Assembly: GCA_016715625.1 (NCBI GenBank) | Contig: JADJZU010000019.1 | Coordinates: forward strand, 1 to 64,000 | Length of the DNA stretch: 64,000 bases | Reading direction: 5' to 3' | Source: Bacteroidota bacterium | GTDB lineage: Bacteria; Bacteroidota; Bacteroidia; Chitinophagales; LD1 | Position numbers and translations under genes: made by a program | Notes under the pieces: generated by a model | Database searches by the model: none | Seen by the model: the letters and a program-made list of their open reading frames with translations, nothing else | Told to the model about the DNA's origin: nothing | Part shown: piece by piece, positions 53,716-62,903 of the stretch | How the letters are laid out: each line of letters opens with the position of its first letter | Numbering within the stretch: the stretch's first letter is position 1

Positions 53716-56571
53716 TCAATGCGCCTCCAGCCAGTTCACTCCCACTCCCATTTCAGCTTCTAATGGCACGCGGGTTTTTAGGGCGTGAATCATCTTGTCG
53801 TAAATAATCGGCTTGATAATATCCACCTCATCGCGGTGGGCGTCAAACACCAGTTCATCGTGTACTTGCAAGGTCATGCGGCTTTTGAGGTTTTGCTGCT
53901 GAAATGCGCGGTGAATATCAATCATGGCCAGTTTAATTAAATCAGCCGCGCTGCCCTGCACCGGAGAGTTGATGGCGTTGCGCTCGGCAAAGCCCCGCAC
54001 CGTAAAATTTTTGGAATTGATGTCTTTGAGGTAGCGCCTGCGGCCTTTAATGGTTTGCACATAGCCGTGGGTTCGGGCAAACTGAATGTTGTCGTTCATG
54101 TATTGTTTCACCTTCGGAAACTGCTTGAAATAGTTTTCAATTATCTCTTTGGCTTCGCCCCGGCTCACGCCTATATTTTCGGCCAGGCCAAAGGCCCCCT
54201 GCCCGTAGATGATGCCGAAGTTTACGCTCTTGGCTTTGTAGCGCATCTCTTTGGTTACCTCGGCAATGGCCACGTTGTACACCTTAGCGGCTGTGGCGGT
54301 GTGGATGTCTATCTTCTGCGCAAAGGCCTCGCTCATGTTTTCATCGCCACTGAGTTCGGCTACCAGGCGCAGTTCTATCTGCGAGTAATCGGCCGAGAGC
54401 AGCAGGTAGTCTTCGTTGCGCGGAATAAAGGCCTTGCGGATTTGCTTGCCCCGCTCGGTGCGGATAGGAATATTCTGCAGGTTGGGGTTATCGCTGCTGA
54501 GGCGGCCGGTGGCGGCCACTGCCTGCCGAAAGGTAGAATGCACCCGACCCGTTTTCGGGTTTATCAGCTGCGGCAGCGCATCCACATAGGTCGATTTCAG
54601 CTTGGCCAGTTCGCGGTAGTCCAGAATTTTGCCCGCAATGGGATGCACACTCACCAGGCCCTGCAAGGCATCTTCGTTGGTGGAGAGCTGCCCGGTGGAG
54701 GTCTTCTTTCCCTCAAAGGGAATTTTCATTTCCACGTACAGCACATCGCTCAGCTGCTTGGGCGAGTCTACATTAAACTCGCGGCCGGCCAGCTGGTAAA
54801 TCTCATCGCGCACCAGCAGCAGGTCGGCTTGCAGGTCTTTGGAATAGTTTTGGAGAAACGCCTCGTCAATTTTTACGCCTTCGTATTCCATGTCGGCCAG
54901 CACGGGGATGAGCGGATGCTCTATTTCGTTGAGCACTGCTTCCACTTCGCACTGCTGCACCATGGGGGCCAGTTTATTTTTTAACTGCAGGGTAATGTCG
55001 GCATCTTCGGCAGCGTATTCGGCAATTTTATCGAGCGGCACATCGCGCATGTTGCCCTGGTTCTTCCCCTTTTTGCCAATGAGCGTTTCAATGGATACGG
55101 GCGTGTAGCCCAGGTAGGTTTCGCTCAGGTAATCCATGCCGTGTTTCAGGTCGGGCTCCACCAGATAGTGCGCCAGCATGGTATCGTAGAGCGGCAGCGA
55201 TACCTGTATGCCATATTTGCGAAACACCTGCAAATCGAACTTGATGTTTTGCCCTATTTTCAATTTGGCGGGATGCTCCAGCAGGGGTTTAAAGTGCTGC
55301 GCCAGGGCTTTGGCCTGTTCCGGGTCGGTGGGCAGTGGCACATAAAACGCCTCGCCTTCTTTCACCGAAAAACTCATGCCCACCATATCAAGCGCGAAAT
55401 AATCGAGGCCGGTGGTTTCGGTATCAAAACAAAATTCATCCCGGGCATTCAGCAGGGCCAGCAGGTCTGCTATTTCGGCTTCGGATTGCACCACCCGATA
55501 GGTGTGGGCGGTGTTGGATATGTTTTTGCCGGCCGCTATCTCTCCAAAGGGCAATACGGCTTCGGATTCTCCAAACAAGTTGCCCTGGTTTTGTGCTTTT
55601 ACAACTTCATTAGCACCGGCAGAAGTAGTAGAAGTCCCTCCTTCGGAGGGATAGGGGGAGGTGGCCTGGTTTACGGAATAATCGGTACCTAAAATTCTTT
55701 TGCCCAGCGTACGGAATTCCAGTTCGGCAAAAATGGCTCCCAGCTTTTCTTTGTCGGGGGCTTCCATTTTTAAATCATCATCGCTCACCTCAATAGGCAC
55801 GGCCAGGTTGATGGTGGCCAGTTTTTTGGAAAGCAAACCCTGTTCGGCATAGGCTTTTACGTTCTCTCCCACTTTGCCTTTTATCTGGTCGGCCCGGGCA
55901 ATCATATTTTCCATGCTGCCGAATTCTTTAATAAACTTCTTGGCGGTTTTTTCACCCACACCCGGTATGCCCGGTATGTTGTCTACGGCATCGCCCCACA
56001 TGCCGAGGATGTCGATGACCTGCCTGGGGTCTTCTACCTCCCAGTCGCGTTTCACTTCTTCCACCCCCAGTATTTCCACCTCTCCGCCACTGCGGGCCGG
56101 TTTATAAATAAACACCCGTTCGCTCACCAGCTGCGCATAGTCTTTGTCGGGGGTTACCATAAACACGGTGTGCCCCTCCTGGGCTTTTTGGGTGGCAATG
56201 GTGCCTATAATGTCATCGGCTTCGTAGCCGCTGAGTTCCAGAATGGGAATGTGCCAGGCGCGGAGAATGTCTTTGATGTGTGGCACGGCAAAGAGGATGT
56301 CCTCGGGGGTTTCCTGCCGGCCGGCTTTGTAGTCGGCATAGGCTTCTTCGCGCTCGGTGCTGCCGCCCAGGTCAAACACTACGGCCAGGTGGCTGGGTTT
56401 TTCTTTTTGTATCAGTTCAAAAAGGGTATTGGTAAACCCGCTGATGGCCGACACATTTTGCCCCTTGGAATTGAGCAGTGGATTTTTGCCAAAGGCGAAA
56501 TAAGCCCGGAAGATGAGCGCGTAGGCGTCTACCAGAAAAAGTTTTTCGGTGTGGTTGGAGGTGTGGCCCAT
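53716..56571 (-). CDS. polA: DNA polymerase I
   Basis: 951 residues from the ATG at 56571 (MGHTSNHTEKLFLVDAYALI); upstream codons read into non-conserved sequence. 5' nuclease domain to about residue 290 (MVTPDKDYAQLV, GMWGDAVDNIPGIPGVGEKT), then a 3'-5' exonuclease domain with FCFDTETTGLD retained, then the polymerase (SADYSQIELRLVAELSGDEN, KSVNFGIIYGQGAFGLAENI, QVHDELVFDA). A Ser/Thr/Gly-rich linker at about residues 305-325 carries an inserted palindrome (55635-55651). It converges on the GT2 gene, 5 bp apart. Confidence 0.97.
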   Translation of the reverse strand: MGHTSNHTEKLFLVDAYALIFRAYFAFGKNPLLNSKGQNVSAISGFTNTLFELIQKEKPSHLAVVFDLGGSTEREEAYADYKAGRQETPEDILFAVPHIKDILRAWHIPILELSGYEADDIIGTIATQKAQEGHTVFMVTPDKDYAQLVSERVFIYKPARSGGEVEILGVEEVKRDWEVEDPRQVIDILGMWGDAVDNIPGIPGVGEKTAKKFIKEFGSMENMIARADQIKGKVGENVKAYAEQGLLSKKLATINLAVPIEVSDDDLKMEAPDKEKLGAIFAELEFRTLGKRILGTDYSVNQATSPYPSEGGTSTTSAGANEVVKAQNQGNLFGESEAVLPFGEIAAGKNISNTAHTYRVVQSEAEIADLLALLNARDEFCFDTETTGLDYFALDMVGMSFSVKEGEAFYVPLPTDPEQAKALAQHFKPLLEHPAKLKIGQNIKFDLQVFRKYGIQVSLPLYDTMLAHYLVEPDLKHGMDYLSETYLGYTPVSIETLIGKKGKNQGNMRDVPLDKIAEYAAEDADITLQLKNKLAPMVQQCEVEAVLNEIEHPLIPVLADMEYEGVKIDEAFLQNYSKDLQADLLLVRDEIYQLAGREFNVDSPKQLSDVLYVEMKIPFEGKKTSTGQLSTNEDALQGLVSVHPIAGKILDYRELAKLKSTYVDALPQLINPKTGRVHSTFRQAVAATGRLSSDNPNLQNIPIRTERGKQIRKAFIPRNEDYLLLSADYSQIELRLVAELSGDENMSEAFAQKIDIHTATAAKVYNVAIAEVTKEMRYKAKSVNFGIIYGQGAFGLAENIGVSRGEAKEIIENYFKQFPKVKQYMNDNIQFARTHGYVQTIKGRRRYLKDINSKNFTVRGFAERNAINSPVQGSAADLIKLAMIDIHRAFQQQNLKSRMTLQVHDELVFDAHRDEVDIIKPIIYDKMIHALKTRVPLEAEMGVGVNWLEAH
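55635..55651. repeat. In-frame palindromic element in the polA linker
   Basis: TCCCTCC-TTC-GGAGGGA has perfect 7-bp arms. On the coding strand it encodes part of SPYPSEGGTS, in the flexible linker between the nuclease domains, where PolA tolerates length change. It resembles CCCTCC/GGAGGG repeats often found between genes in Bacteroidota. Confidence 0.65.
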
Positions 56572-56789
56572 AGCAGTGATTTTTAAGTGGGTGGTGAAAG
56601 TAGAAAAAACTAAGAGCGGCAAGCCGCGAAAATGCCGACCCCGCCCTCCGGCTTTATCACTTTGGGGTCCCCTTCGGGCGACCCCTAAGCGGCTGAAAAT
56701 GCCGACCGCCTGCCTCCATTACAAAACCGGAGGCCATGGGCACAAAAATCCGTGTTTTTTGCTCCAAAAAGCTACAAAGCTGCTCAGGA

Positions 56790-56957
56790 TACAGTGGCTT
56801 TATAAAATGGTCAATCAGCTTTACAGAATGGTAGGCTATCCTGATATAAAGATGGCTTATCCTGATATATAGATAAGGCATCTTTTTATCAGGTTAATCA
56901 ATCTTTACAAAAAGGTGTATCGGCTTTTTATACGGCTATATTACCTGTTCAAACAGG
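56790..56957. repeat. 21-bp-phased degenerate array, 8 units
   Basis: Eight 21-bp units start at 56790, 56811, 56832, 56853, 56874, 56895, 56916 and 56937. Aligned, position 1 is T, position 9 is C, position 15 is A and position 20 is G in all eight, with T at 11 and A at 17 in seven; a loose consensus is TN5A(G/T)CTTT(A/T)(T/C)ANANNGG. A weaker ninth unit may precede at 56769. Other positions vary. The array lies between divergently read genes polA and 57032, in a 460-bp gap. No ORF was seen within it. Confidence 0.85.
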
Positions 56958-56958
56958 T
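56943..56958. promoter_or_regulatory. Perfect palindrome at the end of the phased array
   Basis: ACCTGTT-CA-AACAGGT has 7-bp perfect arms and ends the array, 73 bp upstream of the next gene. There is no T-run after it on either strand, so an operator is more likely than a terminator. Confidence 0.5.
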
Positions 56959-57031
56959 GAAAAAAAAATTTGAAAAGATGAATCATCCGGTGCAGATTTT
57001 TGCCTAATTTAGCCACACTCAAACCTATCTT

Positions 57032-57451
57032 ATGGGCCGCAGAACCATTACCGTAAAGGTGAATAAAGATAAGCCGGATGCATTTTTAAACCTGTGCGAA
57101 GATATTGTGAGCAAGAATAACGAGCTGGGGGCCTCCAGCCCCTTTGCCGATGGCGACCTGGTAGATATGGCCGTCTTTGCCGACCTCGTGAGCCGCGCCC
57201 GCGCCAGGCGCGAAGAAGCCCTGGAGTATCAGGCACGGGCCAAAGCCGCCATGGATCATAGCCGCCACCTCATGGGCACCCATGCCGGCCAAAACAACGA
57301 TACCCCGGGCACGCTCATCAACTATGCCCTGAAGATTAAAAAGGTGTTGCAGGTGCTCAACAGCGAGAACCCCGAGGCGCTGAGTGTGTGGGGCTTTGAT
57401 GTGGTGGTGCGGGTGTCTAAAAATCCCCCCAGGCGAAAGAAAAAAGCCTGA
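57032..57451 (+). CDS. Small hypothetical protein downstream of a phased array
   Basis: 139 residues, no signal peptide or membrane segment. It opens MGRRTITVKVNKDKPDAFLN, has a long predicted helix over residues about 48-85 (FADLVSRARARREEALEYQA), then NYALKIKKVLQVLN and WGFDVVVRVSKNPP, and ends in a basic tail RRKKKA. I do not recognise a characterised family, though I have a general impression of similar small proteins in Bacteroidota. The basic tail and its place directly after the array make a DNA-associated role conceivable, but this is only inference. Confidence 0.7.
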   Translation: MGRRTITVKVNKDKPDAFLNLCEDIVSKNNELGASSPFADGDLVDMAVFADLVSRARARREEALEYQARAKAAMDHSRHLMGTHAGQNNDTPGTLINYALKIKKVLQVLNSENPEALSVWGFDVVVRVSKNPPRRKKKA

Positions 57452-57496
57452 GCCCGCGCAGTAAGTGTTCAATGAGCCCCGGGCTGCCGAAAGCCC

Positions 57497-58645
57497 TTAA
57501 CTTTCGCGTTCAAACCCAAACTCGTCCATCACATCGCCCAGCTCGCGGTTCAGTTGCGCTTTAGAAAGACCAAAAGCCTCCAGCGAATATTCGTGTGCGC
57601 TTTTATAGTGGCTGTTGCGGGCCTGTTCGCGGCTCAGCCGCTCCAGAAATTTTGCGGAGGGCGTCCAGTTAAAATGCTCGTAAATAGCCTGGACGGTTTG
57701 CTGCGGGTCGGTCAGTAAATCGTCATATTTCACCACGGCCAATTGCGCAGCCGGAATCGTGCTTCTCAACTCTTTGGCGTATTTGTAAAAATCGATGCCG
57801 TATTGGGCCCAGGCCATGCGCGGAGGTGCATTGCCCAGAATTTTCTTGCTATACAGAATGGTAAACATGCTGGCCATGCTGGGCACCGCATCGTAAGGGT
57901 GGCGGGCAATGTAGATGACCTTGGCATTGGGAAAGCGCTGCAGCAGCGTTTTAAAGCGCGCGGTGCTGAATACATTTTTAGCCAGATAGGTTTTGTCTTT
58001 TCCGGCCCGGAACACAAAGCGCCTGATGCTGCTTTCATAAAAATCCATCACCTGCCTGCGCACCGTTGCGGGCTCGCGGTCCAGAAACTTGGTTTCGTGA
58101 TGCAGATGAAAAAACGGGAAGGGAATATAAATGCCACCGCTCATCAGCATTTGGGCAAACACGAGTTCGTCTTCCTCGGCTTTATTAAAACCCATGGGAT
58201 GAATGTCGTCCCAGCCGCCCCAAAACAGAATATCCAGCCGGGCAATGAGCCTGCGGATAAGGCCGCGCAGCAGGTGTGTATCTACCCAGCGGCACACATT
58301 ATAAAACTGCACAAAAGAAGAAGCCATAAAAAACGTGTGCGCGTTTTTGGTGTACACAAACTGCTCCTCGTCCAGCGCAATCAGCCGGTGCAGATAGGTG
58401 GTGCCGCTGCGTGGGTTGGCGATAATAAAAACAGGCTGCTGCAGCGGAGTGGTTTTGTAGCCGCGGTGAAACACCTCATCCAGCGCGCGAAACAGCATCG
58501 ACACTACCTGATGCAAAAAAAACAAAGGGAAAAACAACAGGCTGAGCAGCCACACCCGCAGCGAAAATTGACGGCAGATAGCCCCCACGATGCGAAACAA
58601 CACCCGATAGCGCATGTAATAAAAAGACGCACTGAAATACTTCAT
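57497..58645 (-). CDS. Sulfotransferase family protein
   Basis: 382 residues. The 5'-phosphosulfate-binding loop is clear: PVFIIANPRSGTTYLHRLIA near residue 80, and the 3'-phosphate-binding region YIARHPYDAVPSMASM near residue 245. A hydrophobic N-terminal segment (residues about 20-55) suggests membrane attachment. PAPS-dependent sulfation of a lipid or glycan is the likely reaction. It stands alone, divergent from the aminotransferase gene, with 91 bp between. Confidence 0.85.
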   Translation of the reverse strand: MKYFSASFYYMRYRVLFRIVGAICRQFSLRVWLLSLLFFPLFFLHQVVSMLFRALDEVFHRGYKTTPLQQPVFIIANPRSGTTYLHRLIALDEEQFVYTKNAHTFFMASSFVQFYNVCRWVDTHLLRGLIRRLIARLDILFWGGWDDIHPMGFNKAEEDELVFAQMLMSGGIYIPFPFFHLHHETKFLDREPATVRRQVMDFYESSIRRFVFRAGKDKTYLAKNVFSTARFKTLLQRFPNAKVIYIARHPYDAVPSMASMFTILYSKKILGNAPPRMAWAQYGIDFYKYAKELRSTIPAAQLAVVKYDDLLTDPQQTVQAIYEHFNWTPSAKFLERLSREQARNSHYKSAHEYSLEAFGLSKAQLNRELGDVMDEFGFERES

Positions 58646-58736
58646 AAAAATGGAGGCGCAAAAGAATGTGATTAACGATTAAAATCAAGATTATTTTCTT
58701 TGACCGACCAATTGACCCACCAAGCGTTTAAAAACC

Positions 58737-59924
58737 ATGACCAACCGCCAGCTCTTTTTGTCGCATGTAGCCCAAACCAGCACAGCTCCCCTGATGCTGG
58801 AAATAGAGCGGGCCGAAGGCATGTATATGTACGATGCAGCGGGCAAAAGATACATGGACCTGATAGCGGGCATATCGGTGAGCAATCTGGGGCATTCGCA
58901 TCCGGCCGTAGTGGAAGCGGTAAAAAATCAAGCCGAAAAATACATGCACCTGATGGTGTATGGCGAGTTTGTAGAAAGCCCGCAAGTGAAATTTGCCAAA
59001 CAAATCACCGACCTGCTGCCCGCCTCGCTCAATAACGTATACTTTACTAACAGCGGTGCCGAAGCCACCGAGGGCGCTATGAAACTGGCCAAGCGCCTGA
59101 CCGGGCGCAGCCGCTTTATCTCTTTTCAAAACAGCTACCACGGCAGCACACAGGGCGCACTCAGCCTGATGGGCGATGAATATTTCAAACAAAAGTTTCG
59201 CCCGCTGCTACCCGACACCCTTCAGCTGCCCTACAATCAGATTGGCGAACTGGAAAAGATTACCTGCCGCACGGCAGCGGTATTTTTAGAGCCCATTCAG
59301 GCAGAGAGCGGCATCACGGTGCCCGACCGGGCGTTTATGCAGGCGCTGCGACAGCGCTGCACCGACACCGGCACCCTGCTGGTGCTGGACGAAGCGCAAA
59401 CCGGACTGGGCCGCACCGGAAAAATGTTTGCCTTCGAGCATTTTGACATCGTGCCCGATATCCTGTTGCTGGCCAAAGCGCTCGGTGGAGGCATGCCGCT
59501 GGGGGCATTTGTGGCTTCCAAAGAAAGAATGGCTACCCTTTCCGATAATCCGGTGTTGGGGCACATTACCACCTTTGGGGGGCACCCCGTAAGCTGCGCG
59601 GCCGGGTTGGCAGCCTTGCAGGTAACGCTGCACGAAAACATATTGGAAGCCGTGGAGGCTAAAAGCCGGCTGTTTAAAAAACGACTCGTTCATCCATCCA
59701 TCCGCTCGGTACGCAGCATGGGTTTAATGCTCAGCCTGCAGTTCGATAGCTATGAACAAAACAAGCAGATTATTGACCGCTGCATTTCGCACGGATTACT
59801 CACCGATTGGTTTTTATTTGCTCCGCATTGCTTACGAATAGCACCTCCGCTCCTTATCAGCGAGGAAGAAATTAAAACAGCCTGCGACATTATTCTGCGC
59901 AGCATAGACGAAACCGGCTCATGA
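58737..59924 (+). CDS. Class III PLP-dependent aminotransferase
   Basis: 395 residues. Landmarks: LDLIAGISV-like YMDLIAGISVSNLGHSHPAV, VYFTNSGAEATEGAMKLAKR, SYHGSTQGALSLMG, the aspartate in LLVLDEAQTGLGRTGKMFAF and the PLP lysine in LLLAKALGGGMPLGAFVASK. It is closest in style to acetylornithine/4-aminobutyrate aminotransferases; the substrate is not fixed by sequence. It overlaps holB by 4 bp (ATGA). Confidence 0.92.
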   Translation: MTNRQLFLSHVAQTSTAPLMLEIERAEGMYMYDAAGKRYMDLIAGISVSNLGHSHPAVVEAVKNQAEKYMHLMVYGEFVESPQVKFAKQITDLLPASLNNVYFTNSGAEATEGAMKLAKRLTGRSRFISFQNSYHGSTQGALSLMGDEYFKQKFRPLLPDTLQLPYNQIGELEKITCRTAAVFLEPIQAESGITVPDRAFMQALRQRCTDTGTLLVLDEAQTGLGRTGKMFAFEHFDIVPDILLLAKALGGGMPLGAFVASKERMATLSDNPVLGHITTFGGHPVSCAAGLAALQVTLHENILEAVEAKSRLFKKRLVHPSIRSVRSMGLMLSLQFDSYEQNKQIIDRCISHGLLTDWFLFAPHCLRIAPPLLISEEEIKTACDIILRSIDETGS

Positions 59925-61075
59925 AATTCAGTGACGTAATAGGCCAAAGCGAAATAAAAACGAAGTTGATTGGCATGGTGCAATCGGGCAAAATTCCGCA
60001 TGCCCTGATGTTGATGGGCCCCGAGGGCAACGGCAATCTGGCGCTGGCACTGGCACTGGCCCAATACCTGCAATGCGAAAACAAAACCCCGACCGATGCC
60101 TGCGGCACCTGCCCGTCCTGCCTGCGCAATCAAAAGTTTATTCACCCCGATGTGCACTTTACCTTTCCGGTGGTGAAGCGCGAGGATAAGAAGGGACCGG
60201 CCGTAAGTGCCGATTACATCAGCGAATGGCGCAGCGCGCTGGAGTCGAATGTATACATGAGCTACAACGACTGGCTGCAGAGCATCGTGGCGGAGAACAA
60301 GCAGGGAAATATTTCTGCCGATGAATGCCGGCAGATTATTCATCAGCTGTCGCTGAAGACCTATGAAAACAGTTACAAAATTCAGATTATCTGGCTGGCC
60401 GAATATCTGGGGCACGAGGGCAACATCCTGCTCAAAGTGCTGGAGGAACCACCACCCGACACCGTTTTTATATTGGTGGTAGAAAACTCGGAACTGATGC
60501 TGAACACCATCCTATCGCGCACACAAATTATTAAAACACCCCCCATAGCCGATGCCGATGTGCAGGAGGGGCTGCTGTCGCGCTTTGAACTGGACGAAGG
60601 TTCGGCCCGCAGAATAGCGCGCATAGCCGATGGCAACATGAATGCAGCCCTCGACATGATGTCGGGCGAAGAAGGCACCAACGACAAACGGCTGCATCAA
60701 TGGCTGGTGTGCTGTTTTAATTTGAAGATGAAGCCGACTTCGGCCAATACCAAAAACCTGCTGGACTGGATAGAAGAAACCGCCAAAACCGGCCGCGAAA
60801 ACCAAAAGATATTTTTAAAGTATGCCATGTTTTTTCTGCGCGAATGCAGTTTGCTGTCGCATACCGGGCACAGCCAGAAGCTGGAGGGCGAAGAGCTGAA
60901 ATTTGCCACCGGCCTGTCGGGTCGTCTGCAGCCCGATAGCTACGAGGCGCTGCTGAAAATACTCAGCCGCATGCATTACTACATCGAGCGCAATGCCAAC
61001 CCCAAAATTCTGTTTATGAGCAACTCTATCCGCATAGGCGGTGTGTTTGCCGGTGAGTTAGCGGAGATGGAATAA
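59921..61075 (+). CDS. holB: DNA polymerase III delta prime subunit
   Basis: 384 residues. The clamp-loader fold is visible: DVIGQSEIKTKLIGMVQSGK, IPHALMLMGPEGNGNLALAL, the zinc cysteines CGTCPSC and the sensor region LLKVLEEPPPDTVFILV. Walker A lacks the GKT lysine (GPEGNGN), as expected for the non-hydrolysing delta prime subunit. It belongs to a holB-ricT-gldH run typical of Bacteroidota. Confidence 0.93.
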   Translation: MKFSDVIGQSEIKTKLIGMVQSGKIPHALMLMGPEGNGNLALALALAQYLQCENKTPTDACGTCPSCLRNQKFIHPDVHFTFPVVKREDKKGPAVSADYISEWRSALESNVYMSYNDWLQSIVAENKQGNISADECRQIIHQLSLKTYENSYKIQIIWLAEYLGHEGNILLKVLEEPPPDTVFILVVENSELMLNTILSRTQIIKTPPIADADVQEGLLSRFELDEGSARRIARIADGNMNAALDMMSGEEGTNDKRLHQWLVCCFNLKMKPTSANTKNLLDWIEETAKTGRENQKIFLKYAMFFLRECSLLSHTGHSQKLEGEELKFATGLSGRLQPDSYEALLKILSRMHYYIERNANPKILFMSNSIRIGGVFAGELAEME

Positions 61076-61139
61076 GCTACTGCATTGCCAATTAATTTTA
61101 GATTCGTCCTCTTCTTATTCATACAAGTGAACAACATAT

Positions 61140-62396
61140 ATGGAACAGGTTTTTGAAAAGGTGGAAAAAAAAGTGCCCGGCTGCAGCAGTGGCGGCTGTA
61201 GCACCGGTGGCTGCAATCGCATGAATGTGATGGACTGGTTTGCCGACATGCCCATCTCTTTTAACGAGAACTTCAACATTGCCGAAATCAGTTTTAAAAA
61301 CGGCTCGCGCAAAGGCTTTTACCGCTTTAGCTCCGGCATGGATTTGCACAAAGGCCAGCTGGTGGTGGTGGAAGCCGCCCAGGGCCACGATATTGGCGAG
61401 GTGAGCCTGAAAGGCGAACTGGTAAAAGCGCAAATGAAAAAGCGCAAGATTACCGAGCGGGACGACACCATCCGCAATGTGCTGCGCCTGGCCACTGAGC
61501 AAGACGAGCAGATACTGAAAGCCATCCGCGCCAAAGAAAACGAAACGCTGGTGCGCGCCCGGGCCATTGCGCGCTCGCAAAATCTGGAAATGAAAATCGG
61601 GGATATCGAGTTTCAGGGAGACGATAAAAAGGTGACCATTTTTTACACCGCAGAAGGGCGCGTAGATTTTCGCGAGCTGGTGAAGGTGTATGCCAAAGAG
61701 TTTAAGGTGAAAATTGAGATGCGCCAGATAGGCGCTCGTCAGGAGGCTGCCCGCATAGGCGGCATTGGCTCTTGCGGTCGCGAGCTGTGCTGCTCCACCT
61801 GGCTCAACGATTTTAAATCGGTAACCACGCAGGCGGTGCGCTACCAAAACCTGGCCATCAACACCGACAAACTGAGCGGACAGTGCGGACGCCTCAAGTG
61901 CTGCCTCAACTATGAGTTGGACACTTACAACGATGCACTCAAGGCTTTTCCCAAAGGGGCCGATAAAATTGAAACCGAAGAAGGTGTGGCGTTTTTGAAA
62001 AAGACAGAGATTCTTAAAAAGCAAATGGTGTATGAGTATGCCGAGCAGCGCGGCAACTTTATAAAACTGGGCATAGAGGATGTGAAAGAAATGCTGTGGA
62101 TGAATAAGAGCGGCAAGAAACCCAAGAGCCTGCTCGACTTTGCGATTGTAGACGTTGTGAAAGTAGACGAAAGCAAACACGAGGATCTGGTAGGGCAGGT
62201 GTCGCTGAATACGCTGGAAGAGAAAGAAAGAAAAAGACGGAGAGATAACCGCCACAAAAATAAAGGACCGCAGGGAGGGCAAAAAGGACAGGGACAGCAG
62301 CAGAAGCCGCAGAATAAAAACCCGCAGAACCGTCCGCCCCAGCACAAGCATCAGGGAAACAAAGGGCAGCAGCGTCCGCCCAAAAACAATCCGTAA
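61140..62396 (+). CDS. ricT: PSP1-domain protein RicT
   Basis: 418 residues. The N-terminal cysteine-rich start (VPGCSSGGCSTGGCNRMNVM) is usual in Bacteroidota members. The PSP1 C-terminal domain includes AEGRVDFRELVKVYAKEFKV, IGSCGRELCCSTWL and SGQCGRLKCCLNYE with iron-sulfur-type cysteines. The tail from about residue 360 is a low-complexity Lys/Gln/Asn/Pro region. In Bacillus the RicT complex assists RNase Y processing; the role here is less certain. It precedes gldH by 14 bp. Confidence 0.9.
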   Translation: MEQVFEKVEKKVPGCSSGGCSTGGCNRMNVMDWFADMPISFNENFNIAEISFKNGSRKGFYRFSSGMDLHKGQLVVVEAAQGHDIGEVSLKGELVKAQMKKRKITERDDTIRNVLRLATEQDEQILKAIRAKENETLVRARAIARSQNLEMKIGDIEFQGDDKKVTIFYTAEGRVDFRELVKVYAKEFKVKIEMRQIGARQEAARIGGIGSCGRELCCSTWLNDFKSVTTQAVRYQNLAINTDKLSGQCGRLKCCLNYELDTYNDALKAFPKGADKIETEEGVAFLKKTEILKKQMVYEYAEQRGNFIKLGIEDVKEMLWMNKSGKKPKSLLDFAIVDVVKVDESKHEDLVGQVSLNTLEEKERKRRRDNRHKNKGPQGGQKGQGQQQKPQNKNPQNRPPQHKHQGNKGQQRPPKNNP

Positions 62397-62410
62397 ATAT
62401 CGCCTTGCTC

Positions 62411-62896
62411 ATGTTCCTGTTAACCAACCGTTTTTTGTGGAGCCTGGCCGCTGTGGTGCTGTTGCTGTCGTCCTGCGACCAGCGCAGAGTCATGGAAGAA
62501 AACCAGGACGTGCAGGATTACCAGTGGAACTATAGCGACACAAAAGTATTCACCGCAGAGATTCAGGACACCACCACCCAATACAACATTTATGTGAACC
62601 TGCGCCATGCCTTTCAGTTTGAGTGGCGCAACCTGTGGGTGAACATCGAAACCACGTTCCCCAACGGCAAAGTGTACGAAAGGCGCGTGAATCTTTTATT
62701 GAGCGAGCCCGATGGCCATTGGTATGGCGATTGCCTGGGCGATAACTGCGACATACAGGTATCCATTCAGCAAAATGCTTTCTTTCCGCTCACCGGCAAA
62801 TATACTTTCAAGATTACGCAGGATATGCGCGTAAACCCATTGCCCTATATCAAGAGCGTGGGTATGCGGGTGGAGCGAGTGCAGCCGGAGAAGTAA
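62411..62896 (+). CDS. gldH: Gliding motility lipoprotein GldH
   Basis: 161 residues from the ATG at 62411. Lipoprotein signal LAAVVLLLSSCDQRRVMEEN, then the GldH pattern YNIYVNLRHAFQFEWRNLWV and GDCLGDNCDIQVSIQQNAFF. GldH is needed for gliding/type IX function in F. johnsoniae and is anchored in the envelope. Its place after holB and ricT is the usual one. Confidence 0.92.
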   Translation: MFLLTNRFLWSLAAVVLLLSSCDQRRVMEENQDVQDYQWNYSDTKVFTAEIQDTTTQYNIYVNLRHAFQFEWRNLWVNIETTFPNGKVYERRVNLLLSEPDGHWYGDCLGDNCDIQVSIQQNAFFPLTGKYTFKITQDMRVNPLPYIKSVGMRVERVQPEK

Positions 62897-62903
62897 TCCC
62901 GCT

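Noticed and set aside
54055..54984. 309-codon plus-strand ORF opposite polA
   Set aside because: It is antisense to the conserved polymerase domain and its product is compositionally biased with no family motif.
56655..56690. Terminator at GGGGTC...GACCCC near the polA start
   Set aside because: The stem is present but there is no T-run on either strand and it lies upstream, not downstream, of the nearby genes.
57475..57500. Terminator GGGCT...AGCCC between the 57032 gene and the sulfotransferase
   Set aside because: The stem is only 5 bp and lacks a T-run.
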